DNA of 64,000 bases from Tetradesmus obliquus. Lineage: Eukaryota; Chlorophyta; Chlorophyceae; Sphaeropleales; Scenedesmaceae. The stretch is taken from contig CP126191.1 in NCBI GenBank assembly GCA_030272155.1, positions 10,783,001 to 10,847,000 on the forward strand. Reading direction: 5' to 3'. Position numbers and translations under genes: made by a program. The stretch's first letter is position 1, and each line of letters starts with the position of its first letter. The notes beneath the pieces are model-generated. The model searched no databases, was not told where the DNA came from, and saw only the letters and a list, made by a program, of their open reading frames with translations. Positions 10,488 to 23,600 of the stretch are shown here, one piece after another.

Positions 10488-10844
10488 GTGCTGCAGCAAC
10501 GCGATCGAGCTGCAGTGCTCTGGACATCCGTGTTGACCCGTCAGGCTCACCTGCAACGTGGGCTTGCGAGGGCCCTTCAGGATTGGTTTTCTGCCTCAAC
10601 CAAAGGTACGTTGCATAATGTGTCGACGATGATGAGTTGGCAGCGTGGCAGCTGTGTGGCTCGGAGCAGGCTTGTTTCAGGGCACCTTTCCGTCTTGAAG
10701 TTCTTCACCATACCGCAGTTTATTTCGGCTCGAGCCATGCTTAAATCAATCATCAAATAAAAAAGTTAATTTACCGCAAGGTTTCTTGCAGGCTCCGTGC
10801 ATAAAGCTTGGCAGGCCAACAGTCGTCACAACTCACGCGAGTGA
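10488..10844 (+). CDS. candidate terminal exons of a third B-encoded gene, copy 3
   Basis: Same sequence as 1928-2284, offset 8,560. Equally tentative. Confidence 0.25.
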
Positions 10845-11134
10845 CAGCAGCAGGAGCCATGTTCAAGAGCTACGAGCGTAGTTGAATTATGCCAGGAATT
10901 TTACCGTTACATTCGGCAATTCAGCATGACTGCAAATGCCTGTATGTGAAATGGCCACCAAGTGCCTTGCTGCCTTGCAGCAGTTGTTTGAAGCAGGAAC
11001 CACTCCTGACAAGTCTGAGCACCAAAGCACAACATCCACATGTAGTTTACTCATACCATAAGCTTCTGAACATGCCATTTTGTTCCCACACTCGCTCTCA
11101 GGTGAACACCAGGAAGTAACCACCCTACAGCAGC

Positions 11135-12629
11135 ATGGTGCCAGCACCTCCCAAGCCCCGGGCGGTGCGAACATGCAGGACGGCGACAAGCGCAGGTGCC
11201 CTCAAACAGGTGAGCTCAAGGGCTCTCTGAGTGACACCCTGTGCACTGCTGGCTAGCCATCTTGCATGCAGCTGACAGCCACAATCCCTACATGCCATGC
11301 AGCAGCACAACAGCAGACTCAGCGCTGGTCTTTCCTGGGGTAGTCGCCAGCAGTGCCGCGGCGCTGCTTCCCGTCTCGGCACACACAAAGACTCCTCTTG
11401 CGGCTGCGCACCATGTTCCACAAATCTGGCAGCTTCAATACATCAGCCATGACAGATGCAGCTGTGATCTTCATAAAGGTGCTGTACAGGCCGTGCTGCA
11501 GGTCTCGCGGCTTCACATCAGCACCACCCAGCTGGCAGCTGTTATACAAGTAGTTGCGGAAGGCTGCTTTGAGGCTGCCAAATGCATGTTCAATGGGCTT
11601 GTTGAAATCTGGGGAGTAGGGTGCAAAGTGCAGCAGTTGATCTTCATTGATGCCACCTGCAACCAACATCTGTAGGCCATCCTTCCCCAGGTGAACACTT
11701 GGGTTGTCAAAGATGTACAGCGGCGTAGTGCCGCGCTGCGCCTGCTGTTGGTTGGCTATGTCTTTGATCTCCATCATGCAGTGAACAAACTCCAGCTGAG
11801 TCATGCTCTTGGCCTGCTGGGTTGGTTTGTCCTTCAACTGCAGGTGCAAGAATTGCCGGATTGGCAGCGCGCAGCCTTGTTAGCAGCGCAGGAGCGCAAC
11901 GCAGCGGTGTGGATGGATGCGATGGGACGCTTCTACATCAGGCTCAGTGCAGACAAGGTCAGATACATCACCAAGTCTATGAGGGGGCAGAGATTGTTCT
12001 GGGGCTTGACTGGCTGCTTGCCAGGTGTGCAGCACTTCAAGTTCTGCGCGCCGCGTGCAGTCGCCACAGCAGCAGCGCTTCAGTGCAAGATGTGTGCATG
12101 TGTGCTGGCTGATATGGTTGGCACATGCATGGGCTACATGCACACAAGCGAGGAGCAGCTGGTGTGCATGCTGTACTGGTTAGGCACCAGCAGCAGTATG
12201 TGTGCTCAGGTAGCAGTGGACTGGTGGGATGGGCGGATTGATTTCCTCCATGCACAGCACAACATGCTGATTCAAGCTGATGGCTCATGTCATGACAAGG
12301 GTTATTACAGCAGCAGCAGGCAGCTGGTGCTGGAGCGCGACTTTGAGTTCTGCGCTGCAGCATATGACAACTGGCTGCAGCCAGGGGGCAGTGTGCTGCG
12401 CGTGAGCACGCGCGGATGTGACATGCACCAATCCTTGCACATTGGTTTCCAGCTTGCTGCTGCAGGTGGTGTCATTGTACTGTCACCAAGTTACTCTGCT
12501 GTTATGTTCACAGCAGAGGACGGGCAGCGCTGCAGCTTCACTACAGCACTAAAAAAAGCACTGCGGGACTGTTACTACACAGTACAGCAGGGCTGGCATG
12601 TCTTTCAATGGCAGGCGCCTGCGCAGTAG
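11135..12629 (+). CDS. Vsr/DUF559-like nuclease, copy 3
   Basis: Same as the copy at 2575-4069, offset 8,560. Exon model 11135-11209 and 11844-12629. The motifs are intact. Confidence 0.6.
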
Positions 12630-13522
12630 CAGCGCACACTCACCATGTACGGTACATTGAGGTTGCCAACATGGTCCTTGTTGTCTGTTGTGCCGGTGAC
12701 AAACTTGCAGTAGGCGGGCCCGTGCACAGCGTTGACGGCGCAGACAAAGTGCAACTTGACCGGCTCTGCGTCCTTGCCCTTGCGCATCCATTTGCATGGC
12801 AGCACAGCATGCACGTTTTCATCGTGTGCATCACAATAGACCTTGACGGAGCCGCCTGCCAGGTCTGACATCCAGAATTTGCACTCATCAATGAAATATA
12901 TGCGCTGCAGCATGTCGGGGTCACTTTGGTACTTCTGCCACAGCGCCGCAGCTGCTGCCTTTCGCCTTTGTTTCTGTATCTTTGTCAAGTCCAGCTTCAC
13001 ATCTATTCTCCTGCGCACCAGGTCGGGGTCAGCCCATTTCATGTACTTCAGCAGTCTCTTGGGTGTGATGTTGTAGTCAGTGCACAGCTGGCGCAGTGTG
13101 TCATTTTCCTGACATGCGACTTCGATTGAAGTCCACCACACGTGCACATCAACCTTTCTCTTTGATTCTGCAGATGGGTAGGCCTTTACCACCTTGCCAG
13201 CCTTGAATATTGTGCTGGCATGGAAGGCGACAGCATGTGGGACATTTGAGGGCCTGCCGCCATGCTTGGGTGTAGCCACTGTGCCGTTTGCTGTGAAGTT
13301 CTTGTGATGAAGTTTGCAGAACCGGTTCAGGTCCCCGTGTACCTCCTTGGCGTAGTCAGGGTACTGCTCTCTGTAATAATATGCGGGCGTAAACTTTTCG
13401 TCAGCTGTGGTCAAAGCCATTATCACACACACCACCGCCGCCACCCTCATGGCCGTGGTGCTGCGGTTGCTCTTCCATCCTGAAGGGTGCTTGCGCACCA
13501 TGGACAGCCCCCCTGCAGGCAT
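11319..13522 (-). CDS. IS630/Tc1/mariner-type transposase, copy 3
   Basis: Same two-exon structure (13522-12644 and 11837-11319). The frame and DDE residues are intact. The terminal A copy at 13631-14351 lies on its 5' side. Confidence 0.85.
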
Positions 13523-13630
13523 GAATCCAAAACATATGGATATGTTAGCTGTGCTTCTAGCAGCAGTGTGAACAGAAGTAACTGGTCAGGTCAAACAACA
13601 GCCTGCGGCATCATGGAGTTTGACCGGTCT

Positions 13631-14351
13631 CAGCTGGGCATGGTACAAATGTAGCGAACAAGTGGCCTACATATAAATGTCAAGCTTTCAACGACGAATC
13701 TAAATCAATTTGAGCTGTTAGCAGTGGCACAGTGTGCTGCAAGAAAAGTGCTACAACACGTTGCCCTGAAGTGCCCCGACTCGGCTGTTACATATGTTAA
13801 CTTGCGCTGTAGAGTGTTGCTGTGGGTGCTGCTGCCTGCAACATGTTTTGATGTGTATTGTAATTCTTCTGGGCTTCCCTTGCTGGCTGATCAGGCACTG
13901 CAGTTCTGGTGTGCCAAGTGCCCTGCCGCTGCTGTTGCGCTCTGCTGCTTGGCGCTGTGCGCTGCACATACAGTTTCAACTGTCATATCTGTTACATACT
14001 GCGCAACACCGCTTCAGGCCCACCGGCAGCTGCTGCGCGCGTGCAGCTAGTGTGGCTGCACAGAGTTTGTTGAGTACTAGTATTCTACACAGTTTCCTGC
14101 AAACATCCTTCTTGTGTGATCAAGGCGAATTCTGGAGCTCAAAATTACTAGCAGTTTGGAGCTGCTGCTGCTGGCAGGTGAGGCCCTGCTGTGCAGTTGG
14201 GATGCAAGCAAACCAAAGCAGCAGCACTGGCAGCTGTGCCTTACTGTGCCTGCCACATACAGCAGGTTGCTATGCCAGCATGGCTGTCTGCTTGCAAGCT
14301 GTGTTGATTTGTTGCAAAATGCAGATGCTGCGTTTGTACCATGCCCAGCTG
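13631..14351. mobile_element. element A, copy 4, right end of array 1
   Basis: The terminal A of the array. The match to the 4,280-bp unit stops exactly at the right inverted repeat, which shows that this repeat is the true boundary of the mobile unit. Confidence 0.8.
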
Positions 14352-14354
14352 ACA
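14352..14354. repeat. right target-site duplication ACA of array 1
   Basis: Matches 788-790 across the whole 13.6-kb array. The same 3-bp pattern (TTT) is seen for the two other insertions in this window, which makes chance unlikely. Confidence 0.6.
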
Positions 14355-14398
14355 GCACACATCGAACACCAGCAGCTGACTTGTCAACAAATTGCAGT
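14355..14398. other. short unique spacer between array 1 and the satellite
   Basis: About 44 bp that match neither element A nor the satellite monomer well. On the minus strand it stays open in frame with the satellite reading (ALQFVDKSAAGV..). It may be remaining host sequence or degenerate satellite. Confidence 0.4.
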
Positions 14399-17300
14399 GC
14401 TTGGATGGCAGTGATAGTGTACGGGACAATCGCGGTTGACGCACCATTCATGTCATACACAGGATCAGGTTGCAGCCGTTTCTGGCCAAAAACAACCAAC
14501 GCTGTCAGGACCCCTAAACCGCAGCTGCTGGCGATGATTATGTGAGTTTCAACGGTCCTTGATACAAACAGGATTTGCAGGTTGCAAAAACACAGTGATA
14601 GTGCTGTGAAGCGGTCGGTGTGTGCAGCGGCAGCGGCACAGCGCCTGCAAGCTGCAGCATCAGTGACAGGTCTGCAGGTGAGCGGCCGGTGCCTAAACCT
14701 TCTCATCTGGCCAGAAAAATCAGGGAACATCAAGTAACACATATATGGCACCTTTGGGTGTGCTGAATTGCAGCGATAGTGTACGAAACAGCTGCAGTTG
14801 ACGCATCATTCATGTCACACACAGGATCAGGTTGCAGCCGTTTCTGGCCGACAACAGCCAACGCTGTCAGGACCCCTAAACCGCAGCTGCTGGCGATGAT
14901 TATGTGAGTTTCAACGGTCCTTGATACCAACAAAATTTGCAGGTTGCAAAAACACAGTGATAGTGCTGCAAAGCGGTCAGTTTGTGCAGCGGCAGCGGCA
15001 GCGGCACATCGCCTGCAAGCTGCAGCACCAGTGACATGTCTGCAGGTGAGCGGCCGGTGCCTAAACCTTCTCATCTGGCCAGACAAATCAGGGAACATCA
15101 AGTTACACATATATGGCACCATTGAGTGTGCTTGAATTGCAGTGATAGTGTACGGAACAGCTGCGGTTGACGCACCATTCATGTCACACACAGGATCAGG
15201 TTGCAGCCGTTTCTGGCCGGAAACAAACAACGTTGTCATGACCCCTAAACCGCAACTGCTGGCCTTGATTATGTGAGCTTCAGCGGTCCTTGATACCAAC
15301 AAAATTTGCAGGTTGCAAAAACACAGTGATAGTGCTGCAAAGCGGTCGGTTTGTGCAGCGGCAGCGGTAGCAGCACATCGCCTGCAAGTTGCAGTATCAG
15401 TGACACGCCTGCAGGTGAGCGGCCGGTGCCTAAACCTTCTCATCTGGCCAGACAAATCAGGGAACATCAAGTACCACATATATGGCACCATTGAGTGTGC
15501 TTGAATTGCAGTGATAGTGTACGGAACAGCTGCAGTTGACGCATCATTCGTGTCACACACAGGATCAGGTTGCAGCCGTTTCTGGCCGACAACAGCCGAC
15601 GTTGTCAGGACCCCTAAACCGCAGCTGCTGGCCTTGATTTTGTGAGTTTCAGCGGTCCTTGATACCAACAAAATTTGCAGGTTGCAAAATCACAGTGATA
15701 GTGTTGCAAAGCGGTCGGTTTGTGCAGCGGCAGCGGCAGCAGCACATCGCCTGCAAGTTGCAGCACCAGTGACATGTCTGCAGGTGAGCGGCCGGTGCCT
15801 AAACCTTCTCATCTGGCCAGACAATTCAGGGAACATCAAGTAACACATATATGGCACCTTTGGGTGTCCTTGAATTGCAGTGATAGTGTACGGAACAGCT
15901 GCGGTTGACGCACCATTCATGTCACACACAGGATCAGGTTGCAGCCGTTTCTGGCCGACAACAGCCGACGTTGTCAGGACCCCTAAACCGCAGCTGCTGG
16001 CCTTGATTTTGTGTGTTTCAGCGGTCCTTGATACAAACAAAATTTGCAGGTTGCAAAATCACAGTGATAGTGCTGCAAAGCGGTCGGTTTGTGCAGCGCC
16101 AGCAGCACATCGCCTGCAAGCTGCAGTATCAGTGACACGCCTGCAGGTGAGCGGCCGGTGCCTAAACCTTCTCATCTTGCCAGACAAATCAGGGAAAAGC
16201 AAGTAACACATATATGGCACCTTTGGGTGTCCTTGAATTGCAGTGATAGTGTACGAAACAGCTGCAGTTGACGCATCATTCATGTCACACACAGGATCAG
16301 GTTGCAGCCGTTTCTGGCCGACAACAGCCAACGCTGTCAGGACCCCTAAACCGCAGCTGCTGGCGATGATTATGTGAGTTTCAACGGTCCTTGATACCAA
16401 CAAAATTTGCAGGTTGCAAAAACACAGTGATAGTGCTGCAAAGCGGTCGGTTTGTGCAGCGGCAGCGGCAGCGGCACATCGCCTGCAAGCTGCAGCACCA
16501 GTGACATGTCTGCAGGTGAGCGGCCGGTGCCTAAACCTTCTCATCTGGCCAGACAAATCAGGGAACATCAAGTAACACATATAAGGCACCTTTGGGTGTG
16601 CTTGGATTGCAGTGATATTGCATGGGACAATCGCTGTTGACGCACCATTCATGTCACACACAGGATCAGGTTGCAGCCGTTTCTGGCCGACAACAGCCGA
16701 CATTGTCAGGACCCCTAAACCGCAGCTGCTGGCATTGATTTTGTGAGTTTCAACGGTCCTTGATACCAACAAAATTTGCAGGTTGCAAAAACACAGTGAT
16801 AGTGTTGCAAAGCGGTCGGTTTGTGCAGCGGCAGCGGCAGCAGCACATCGCCTGCAAGTTGCAGCACCAGTGACATGTCTGCAGGTGAGCGGCCGGTGCC
16901 TAAACCTTCTCATCTGGCCAGACAATTCAGGGAACATCAAGTAACACATATATGGCACCTTTGGGTTTGCTTGAATTGCAGTGATAGTGTACGGAACAGC
17001 TGCGGTTGACGCACCATTCATGTCACACACAGGATCAGGTTGCAGCCGTTTCTGGCCGGAAACAACCAACGTTGTCATGACCCCTAAACCGCAACTGCTG
17101 GCCTTGATTTTGTGAGCTTCAGCGGTCCTTGATACCAACAAAATTTGCAGGTTGCAAAATCACAGTGATAGTGCTGTGAAGCGGTCGGTTTGTGCTGCGC
17201 CAGCAGCACAGCGCCTGCAAGTTGCAGCACCAGTGACATGTCTGCAGGTGAGCGGCCGGTGCCTGAACCTTCTCATCTGGCCAGACAAATCAGGGAACAT

Positions 17301-18474
17301 CAAGTAACACATATATGGCACCATTGAGTGTGCTTGAATTGCAGTGATAGTGACGGAACAGTTGCAGTTGACGCATCATTCATGTCACACACATGATCAG
17401 GTTGCAGCCGTTTCTGGCCGACAACAGCCGACGTTGTCAGGACCCCTAAACCGCAGCTGCTGGCCTTGATTTTGTGAGATTCGACGGTCCTTGATACAAA
17501 CATGATTTGCAGGTTGCAAAAACACAGTGATAGTGCTGTGAAGCGGTCGGTGTGTGCAGCGGCAGCAGCAGCAGCACATCGCCTGCAAATTGCAGCACCA
17601 GTGACATGTCTGCAGGTGAGCGGCCGGTGCCTAAACCTTCTCATCTGGCCAGACAAATCAGGGAACATCAAGTAACACATATAAGGCACCTTTGGGTGTG
17701 CTTGGATTGCAGTGATATTGTACGGGACAATCGCTGTTGACGCACCATTCATGTCACACACAGGATCAGGTTGCAGCCGTTTCTGGCCGGAAACAACCGA
17801 CGTTGTCATGACCCCTAAACCGCAACTGCTGGCCTTGATTATGTGAGTTTCAACGGTCCTTGATACCAACAAAATTTGCAGGTTGCAAAAACACAGTGAT
17901 AGTGCTGTGAAGCGGTCGGTTTGTGCAGCGGCAGCGGTAGCAGCACATCGCTTGCAAGTTGCAGCACCAGTGACATGTCTGCAGGTGAGCGGCCGGTGCC
18001 TAAACCTTCTCATCTGGCCAGACAAATCAGGGAACATCAAGTAACACATATAAGGCACCTTTGGGTGTGCTTGGATTGCAGTGATAGTGTACGGGACAAT
18101 CGCTGTTGACGCACCATTCATGTCACACACATGATCAGGTTGCAGCCGTTTCTGGCCAAAAACAGCCAACGCTGTCAGGACCCCTAAACCGCAGCTGCTG
18201 GCCTTGATTTTGTGAGTTTCGACGGTCCTTGATACAAACAAAATTTGCAGGTTGCACAAACACAGTGATAGTGCTGCAAAGCGGTCGGTTTGTGCAGCGG
18301 CAGCGGCAGCAGCACATCGCCTGCAAGCTGCAGTATCAGTGACATGTCTGCAGGTGAGCGGCCGGTGCCTAAACCTTCTCATCTGGCCAGACAAATCAGG
18401 GAACATCAAGTAACACATATATGGCACCTTTGGGTGTGCTTGAATGGCAGTGATAGTGTACGGAACAGCTGCAG

Positions 18475-20630
18475 TTGACGCATCATTCATGTCACACACA
18501 TGATCAGGTTGCAGCCGTTTCTGGCCGACAACAGCCGACGTTGTCAGGACCCCTAAACCGCAGCTGCTGGCCTTGATTTTGTGAGATTCGACGGTCCTTG
18601 ATACAAACATGATTTGCAGGTTGCAAAAACACAGTGATAGTGCTGTGAAGCGGTCGGTGTGTGCAGCGGCAGCAGCACAACGCCTGCAAGCTGCAGCATC
18701 AGTGACAGGTCTGCAGGTGAGCGGCCGGTGCCTAAACCTTCTCATCTGGCCAGACAAATCAGGGAACATCAAGTTACACATATAAGGCACCTTTGGGTGT
18801 GCTTGGATTGCAGTGATATTGTACGGGACAATCGCTGTTGACGCACCATTCATGTCACACACAGGATCAGGTTGCAGCCGTTTCTGGCCGGAAACAACCG
18901 ACGTTGTCATGACCCCTAAACCGCAACTGCTGGCCTTGATTATGTGAGATTCAACGGTCCTTGATACAAACAAAATTTGCAGGTTGCAAAAACACAGTGA
19001 TAGTGCTGTGAAGCCGTCGGTTTGTGCAGCGGCAGCGGTAGCAGCACATCGCCTGCAAGTTGCAGCACCAGTGACATGTCTGCAGGTGAGCGGCCGGTGC
19101 CTAAACCTTCTCATCTGGCCAGACAAATCAGGGAACATCAAGTAACACATATATGGCACCTTTGGGTGTGCTTGAATGGCAGTGATAGTGTACGGAACAG
19201 CTGCATCTGACGCATCATTCATGTCACACACATGATCAGGTTGCAGCCGTTTCTGGCCGACAACAGCCGACGTTGTCAAGACCCTTAAACCGCAGCTGCT
19301 GGCCTTGATTTTGTGAGATTCAACGGTCCTTGATACAAACAAAATTTGCAGGTTGCAAAAACACAGTGATAGTGCTGTGAAGCGGTCGGTGTGTGCAGCG
19401 GCAGCGGCAGCAGCACATCGCCTGCAAGTTGCAGCACCAGTGACATGTCTGCAGGTGAGCGGCCGGTGCCTGAACCTTCTCATCTGGCCAGACAAATCAG
19501 GGAACATCAAGTAACACATATATGGCACCATTGAGTGTGCTTGAATTGCAGTGATAGTGACGGAACAGTTGCAGTTGACGCATCATTCATGTCACACACA
19601 TGATCAGGTTGCAGCCGTTTCTGGCCGACAACAGCCGACGTTGTCAGGACCCCTAAACCGCAGCTGCTGGCCTTGATTTTGTGAGATTCGACGGTCCTTG
19701 ATACAAACATGATTTGCAGGTTGCAAAAACACAGTGATAGTGCTGTGAAGCGGTCGGTGTGTGCAGCGGCAGCAGCACAACGCCTGCAAGCTGCAGCATC
19801 AGTGACAGGTCTGCAGGTGAGCGGCCGGTGCCTAAACCTTCTCATCTGGCCAGACAAATCAGGGAACATCAAGTTACACATATAAGGCACCTTTGGGTGT
19901 GCTTGGATTGCAGTGATATTGTACGGGACAATCGCTGTTGACGCACCATTCATGTCACACACAGGATCAGGTTGCAGCCGTTTCTGGCCGGAAACAACCG
20001 ACGTTGTCATGACCCCTAAACCGCAACTGCTGGCCTTGATTATGTGAGATTCAACGGTCCTTGATACAAACAAAATTTGCAGGTTGCAAAAACACAGTGA
20101 TAGTGCTGTGAAGCCGTCGGTTTGTGCAGCGGCAGCGGTAGCAGCACATCGCCTGCAAGTTGCAGCACCAGTGACATGTCTGCAGGTGAGCGGCCGGTGC
20201 CTAAACCTTCTCATCTGGCCAGACAAATCAGGGAACATCAAGTAACACATATATGGCACCTTTGGGTGTGCTTGAATGGCAGTGATAGTGTACGGAACAG
20301 CTGCATCTGACGCATCATTCATGTCACACACATGATCAGGTTGCAGCCGTTTCTGGCCGACAACAGCCGACGTTGTCAAGACCCTTAAACCGCAGCTGCT
20401 GGCCTTGATTTTGTGAGATTCAACGGTCCTTGATACAAACAAAATTTGCAGGTTGCAAAAACACAGTGATAGTGCTGTGAAGCGGTCGGTGTGTGCAGCG
20501 GCAGCGGCAGCAGCACATCGCCTGCAAGTTGCAGCACCAGTGACATGTCTGCAGGTGAGCGGCCGGTGCCTGAACCTTCTCATCTGGCCAGACAAATCAG
20601 GGAACATCAAGTAACACATATATGGCACCA
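18475..20630. repeat. higher-order repeat, two copies of about 1,100 bp
   Basis: Three-monomer block repeated at an offset of 1,100. For example, the sequence near 18504-19530 recurs at 19604-20630 without visible difference. Confidence 0.75.
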
Positions 20631-20699
20631 TTGAGTGTGCTTGAATTGCAGTGATAGTGACGGAACAGTTGCAGTTGACGCATCACTCATGTCACACAC

Positions 20700-23600
20700 A
20701 TGATCAGGTTGCAGCCGTTTCTGGCCGACAACAGCCGACGTTGTCAGGACCCCTAAACTGCAGCTGCTGGCCTTGATTTTGTGAGATTCAACGGTCCTTG
20801 ATACAACCAAGATTTGCAGGTTGCAAAAATACAGTGATAGTGCTGTGAAGCGGTCGGTGTGTGCAGCGGCAGCGGCACAGCGCCTGCAAGCTGCAGCATC
20901 AATGACATGCCTGCAGGTGAGTGGCCGGTGCCTAAACCTTCTCATCTGGCCAGACAAATCAGGGAACATCAAGTAAAACATATAAGGCACCTTTGGGTGT
21001 GCTTGGATTGCAGTGATATTGTACGGGACAATCGCTGTTGACGCACCATTCATGTCACACACAGGATCAGGTTGCAGCCGTTTCTGGCCGGAAACAACCG
21101 ACGTTGTCATGACCCCTAAACCGCAACTGCTGGCCTTGATTTTGTGAGATTCAACGGTCCTTGATACAAACAAAATTTGCAGGTTGCAAAAACACAGTGA
21201 TAGTGCTGTGAAGCGGTCGGTGTGTGCAGCGGCAGCGGCAGCAGCACATCGCCTGCAAGTTGCAGCACCAGTGACATGTCTGCAGGTGAGCGGCCGGTGC
21301 CTAAACCTTCTCATCTGGCCAGACAAATCAGTGAACATCAAGTAACACATATAAGGCACCTTTGGGTGTGCTTGGATTGCAGTGATAGTGTACGGGACAA
21401 TCGCTGTTGACGCACCATTCATGTCACACACATGATCAGGTTGCAGCCGTTTCTGGCCAAAAACAGCCAACGCTGTCAGGACCCCTAAACCGCAGCTGCT
21501 GGCCTTGATTTTGTGAGTTTCGACGGTCCTTGATACAAACAAAATTTGCAGGTTGCACAAACACAGTGATAGTGCTGCAAAGCGGTCGGTTTGTGCAGCG
21601 GCAGCGGCAGCAGCACATCGCCTGCAAGCTGCAGTATCAGTGACATGTCTGCAGGTGAGCGGCCGGTGCCTAAACCTTCTCATCTGGCCAGACAAATCAG
21701 GGAACATCAAGTAACACATATATGGCACCTTTGGGTGTGCTTGAATGGCAGTGATAGTGTACGGAACAGCTGCATCTGACGCATCATTCATGTCACACAC
21801 ATGATCAGGTTGCAGCCGTTTCTGGCCGACAACAGCCGACGTTGTCAAGACCCTTAAACCGCAGCTGCTGGCCTTGATTTTGTGAGATTCAACGGTCCTT
21901 GATACAAACAAAATTTGCAGGTTGCACAAACACAGTGATAGTGCTGCAAAGCGGTCGGTTTGTGCAGCGGCAGCGGCAGCAGCACAGCGCCTGCAAGCTG
22001 CAGTATCAGTGACATGTCTGCAGGTGAGCGGCCGGTGCCTAAACCTTCTCATCTGGCCAGACAAATCAGGGAACATCAAGTAACACATATATGGAACCTT
22101 TGGGTGTGCTTGAATTGCAGTGATAGTGTACGGAACAGCTGCATCTGACGCATCATTCATGTCACACACATGATCAGGTTGCAGCCGTTTCTGGCCGACA
22201 ACAGCCGACGTTGTCAAGACCCCTAAACCGCAGCTGCTGGCCTTGATTTTGTGAGATTCGACGGTCCTTGATACAACCAAGATTTGCAGGTTGCAAAAAC
22301 ACAGTGATAGTGCTGTGAAGCGGTCGGTGTGTGCAGCGGCAGCGGCACAGCGCCTGCAAGCTGCAGCATCAATGACATGCCTGCAGGTGAGTGGCCGGTG
22401 CCTAAACCTTCTCATCTGGCCAGACAAATCAGGGAACATCAAGTAAAACATATAAGGCACCTTTGGGTGTGCTTGGATTGCAGTGATATTGTACGGGACA
22501 ATCGCTGTTGACGCACCATTCATGTCACACACAGGATCAGGTTGCAGCCGTTTCTGGCCGGAAACAACCGACGTTGTCATGACCCCTAAACCGCAACTGC
22601 TGGCCTTGATTTTGTGAGATTCAACGGTCCTTGATACAAACAAAATTTGCAGGTTGCAAAAACACAGTGATAGTGCTGTGAAGCGGTCGGTGTGTGCAGC
22701 GGCAGCGGCAGCAGCACATCGCCTGCAAGTTGCAGCACCAGTGACATGTCTGCAGGTGAGCGGCCGGTGCCTAAACCTTCTCATCTGGCCAGACAAATCA
22801 GGGAACATCAAGTAACACATATAAGGCACCTTTGGGTGTGCTTGGATTGCAGTGATAGTGTACGGGACAATCGCTGTTGACGCACCATTCATGTCACACA
22901 CATGATCAGGTTGCAGCCGTTTCTGGCCAAAAACAGCCAACGCTGTCAGGACCCCTAAACCGCAGCTGCTGGCCTTGATTTTGTGAGTTTCGACGGTCCT
23001 TGATACAAACAAAATTTGCAGGTTGCACAAACACAGTGATAGTGCTGCAAAGCGGTCGGTTTGTGCAGCGGCAGCGGCAGCAGCACATCGCCTGCAAGCT
23101 GCAGTATCAGTGACATGTCTGCAGGTGAGCGGCCGGTGCCTAAACCTTCTCATCTGGCCAGACAAATCAGTGAACATCAAGTAACACATATAAGGCACCT
23201 TTGGGTGTGCTTGAATGGCAGTGATAGTGTACGGAACAGCTGCATCTGACGCATCATTCATGTCACACACATGATCAGGTTGCAGCCGTTTCTGGCCGAC
23301 AACAGCCGACGTTGTCAAGACCCTTAAACCGCAGCTGCTGGCCTTGATTTTGTGAGATTCAACGGTCCTTGATACAAACAAAATTTGCAGGTTGCAAAAA
23401 CACAGTGATAGTGCTGCAAAGCGGTCGGTTTGTGCAGCGGCAGCGGCAGCAGCACATCGCCTGCAAGTTGCAGCACCAGTGACATGTCTGCAGGTGAGCG
23501 GCCGGTGCCTGAACCTTCTCATCTGGCCAGACAAATCAGGGAACATCAAGTAACACATATATGGCACCATTGAGTGTGCTTGAATTGCAGTGATAGTGAC

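Larger units (their letters stand above)
791..14351. mobile_element. composite transposon array 1: A-B-A-B-A-B-A, 4,280-bp period
   Basis: Three tandem 4,280-bp units plus a terminal A. The A copies are at 791-1511, 5071-5791, 9351-10071 and 13631-14351. The B copies are at 1512-5070, 5792-9350 and 10072-13630. The three units look identical by eye. ACA flanks the whole array (788-790 and 14352-14354). Internal A copies are flanked by TCT on the left and AGA on the right, so they show no target duplication of their own. B starts AGACTG and ends CGGTCT, so with the shared CAGCTG the B ends form a 10-bp inverted repeat. B carries the transposase (minus) and the nuclease (plus). Nothing was identified in 1512-1927 or 2285-2574 or in their equivalents in the other units. 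Confidence 0.85.

Noticed and set aside
17300..19531. 743-aa minus-strand frame in the satellite as a gene
   Set aside because: It follows from monomer lengths divisible by three. It ends where a 2-bp deletion shifts frame, and its start is arbitrary.
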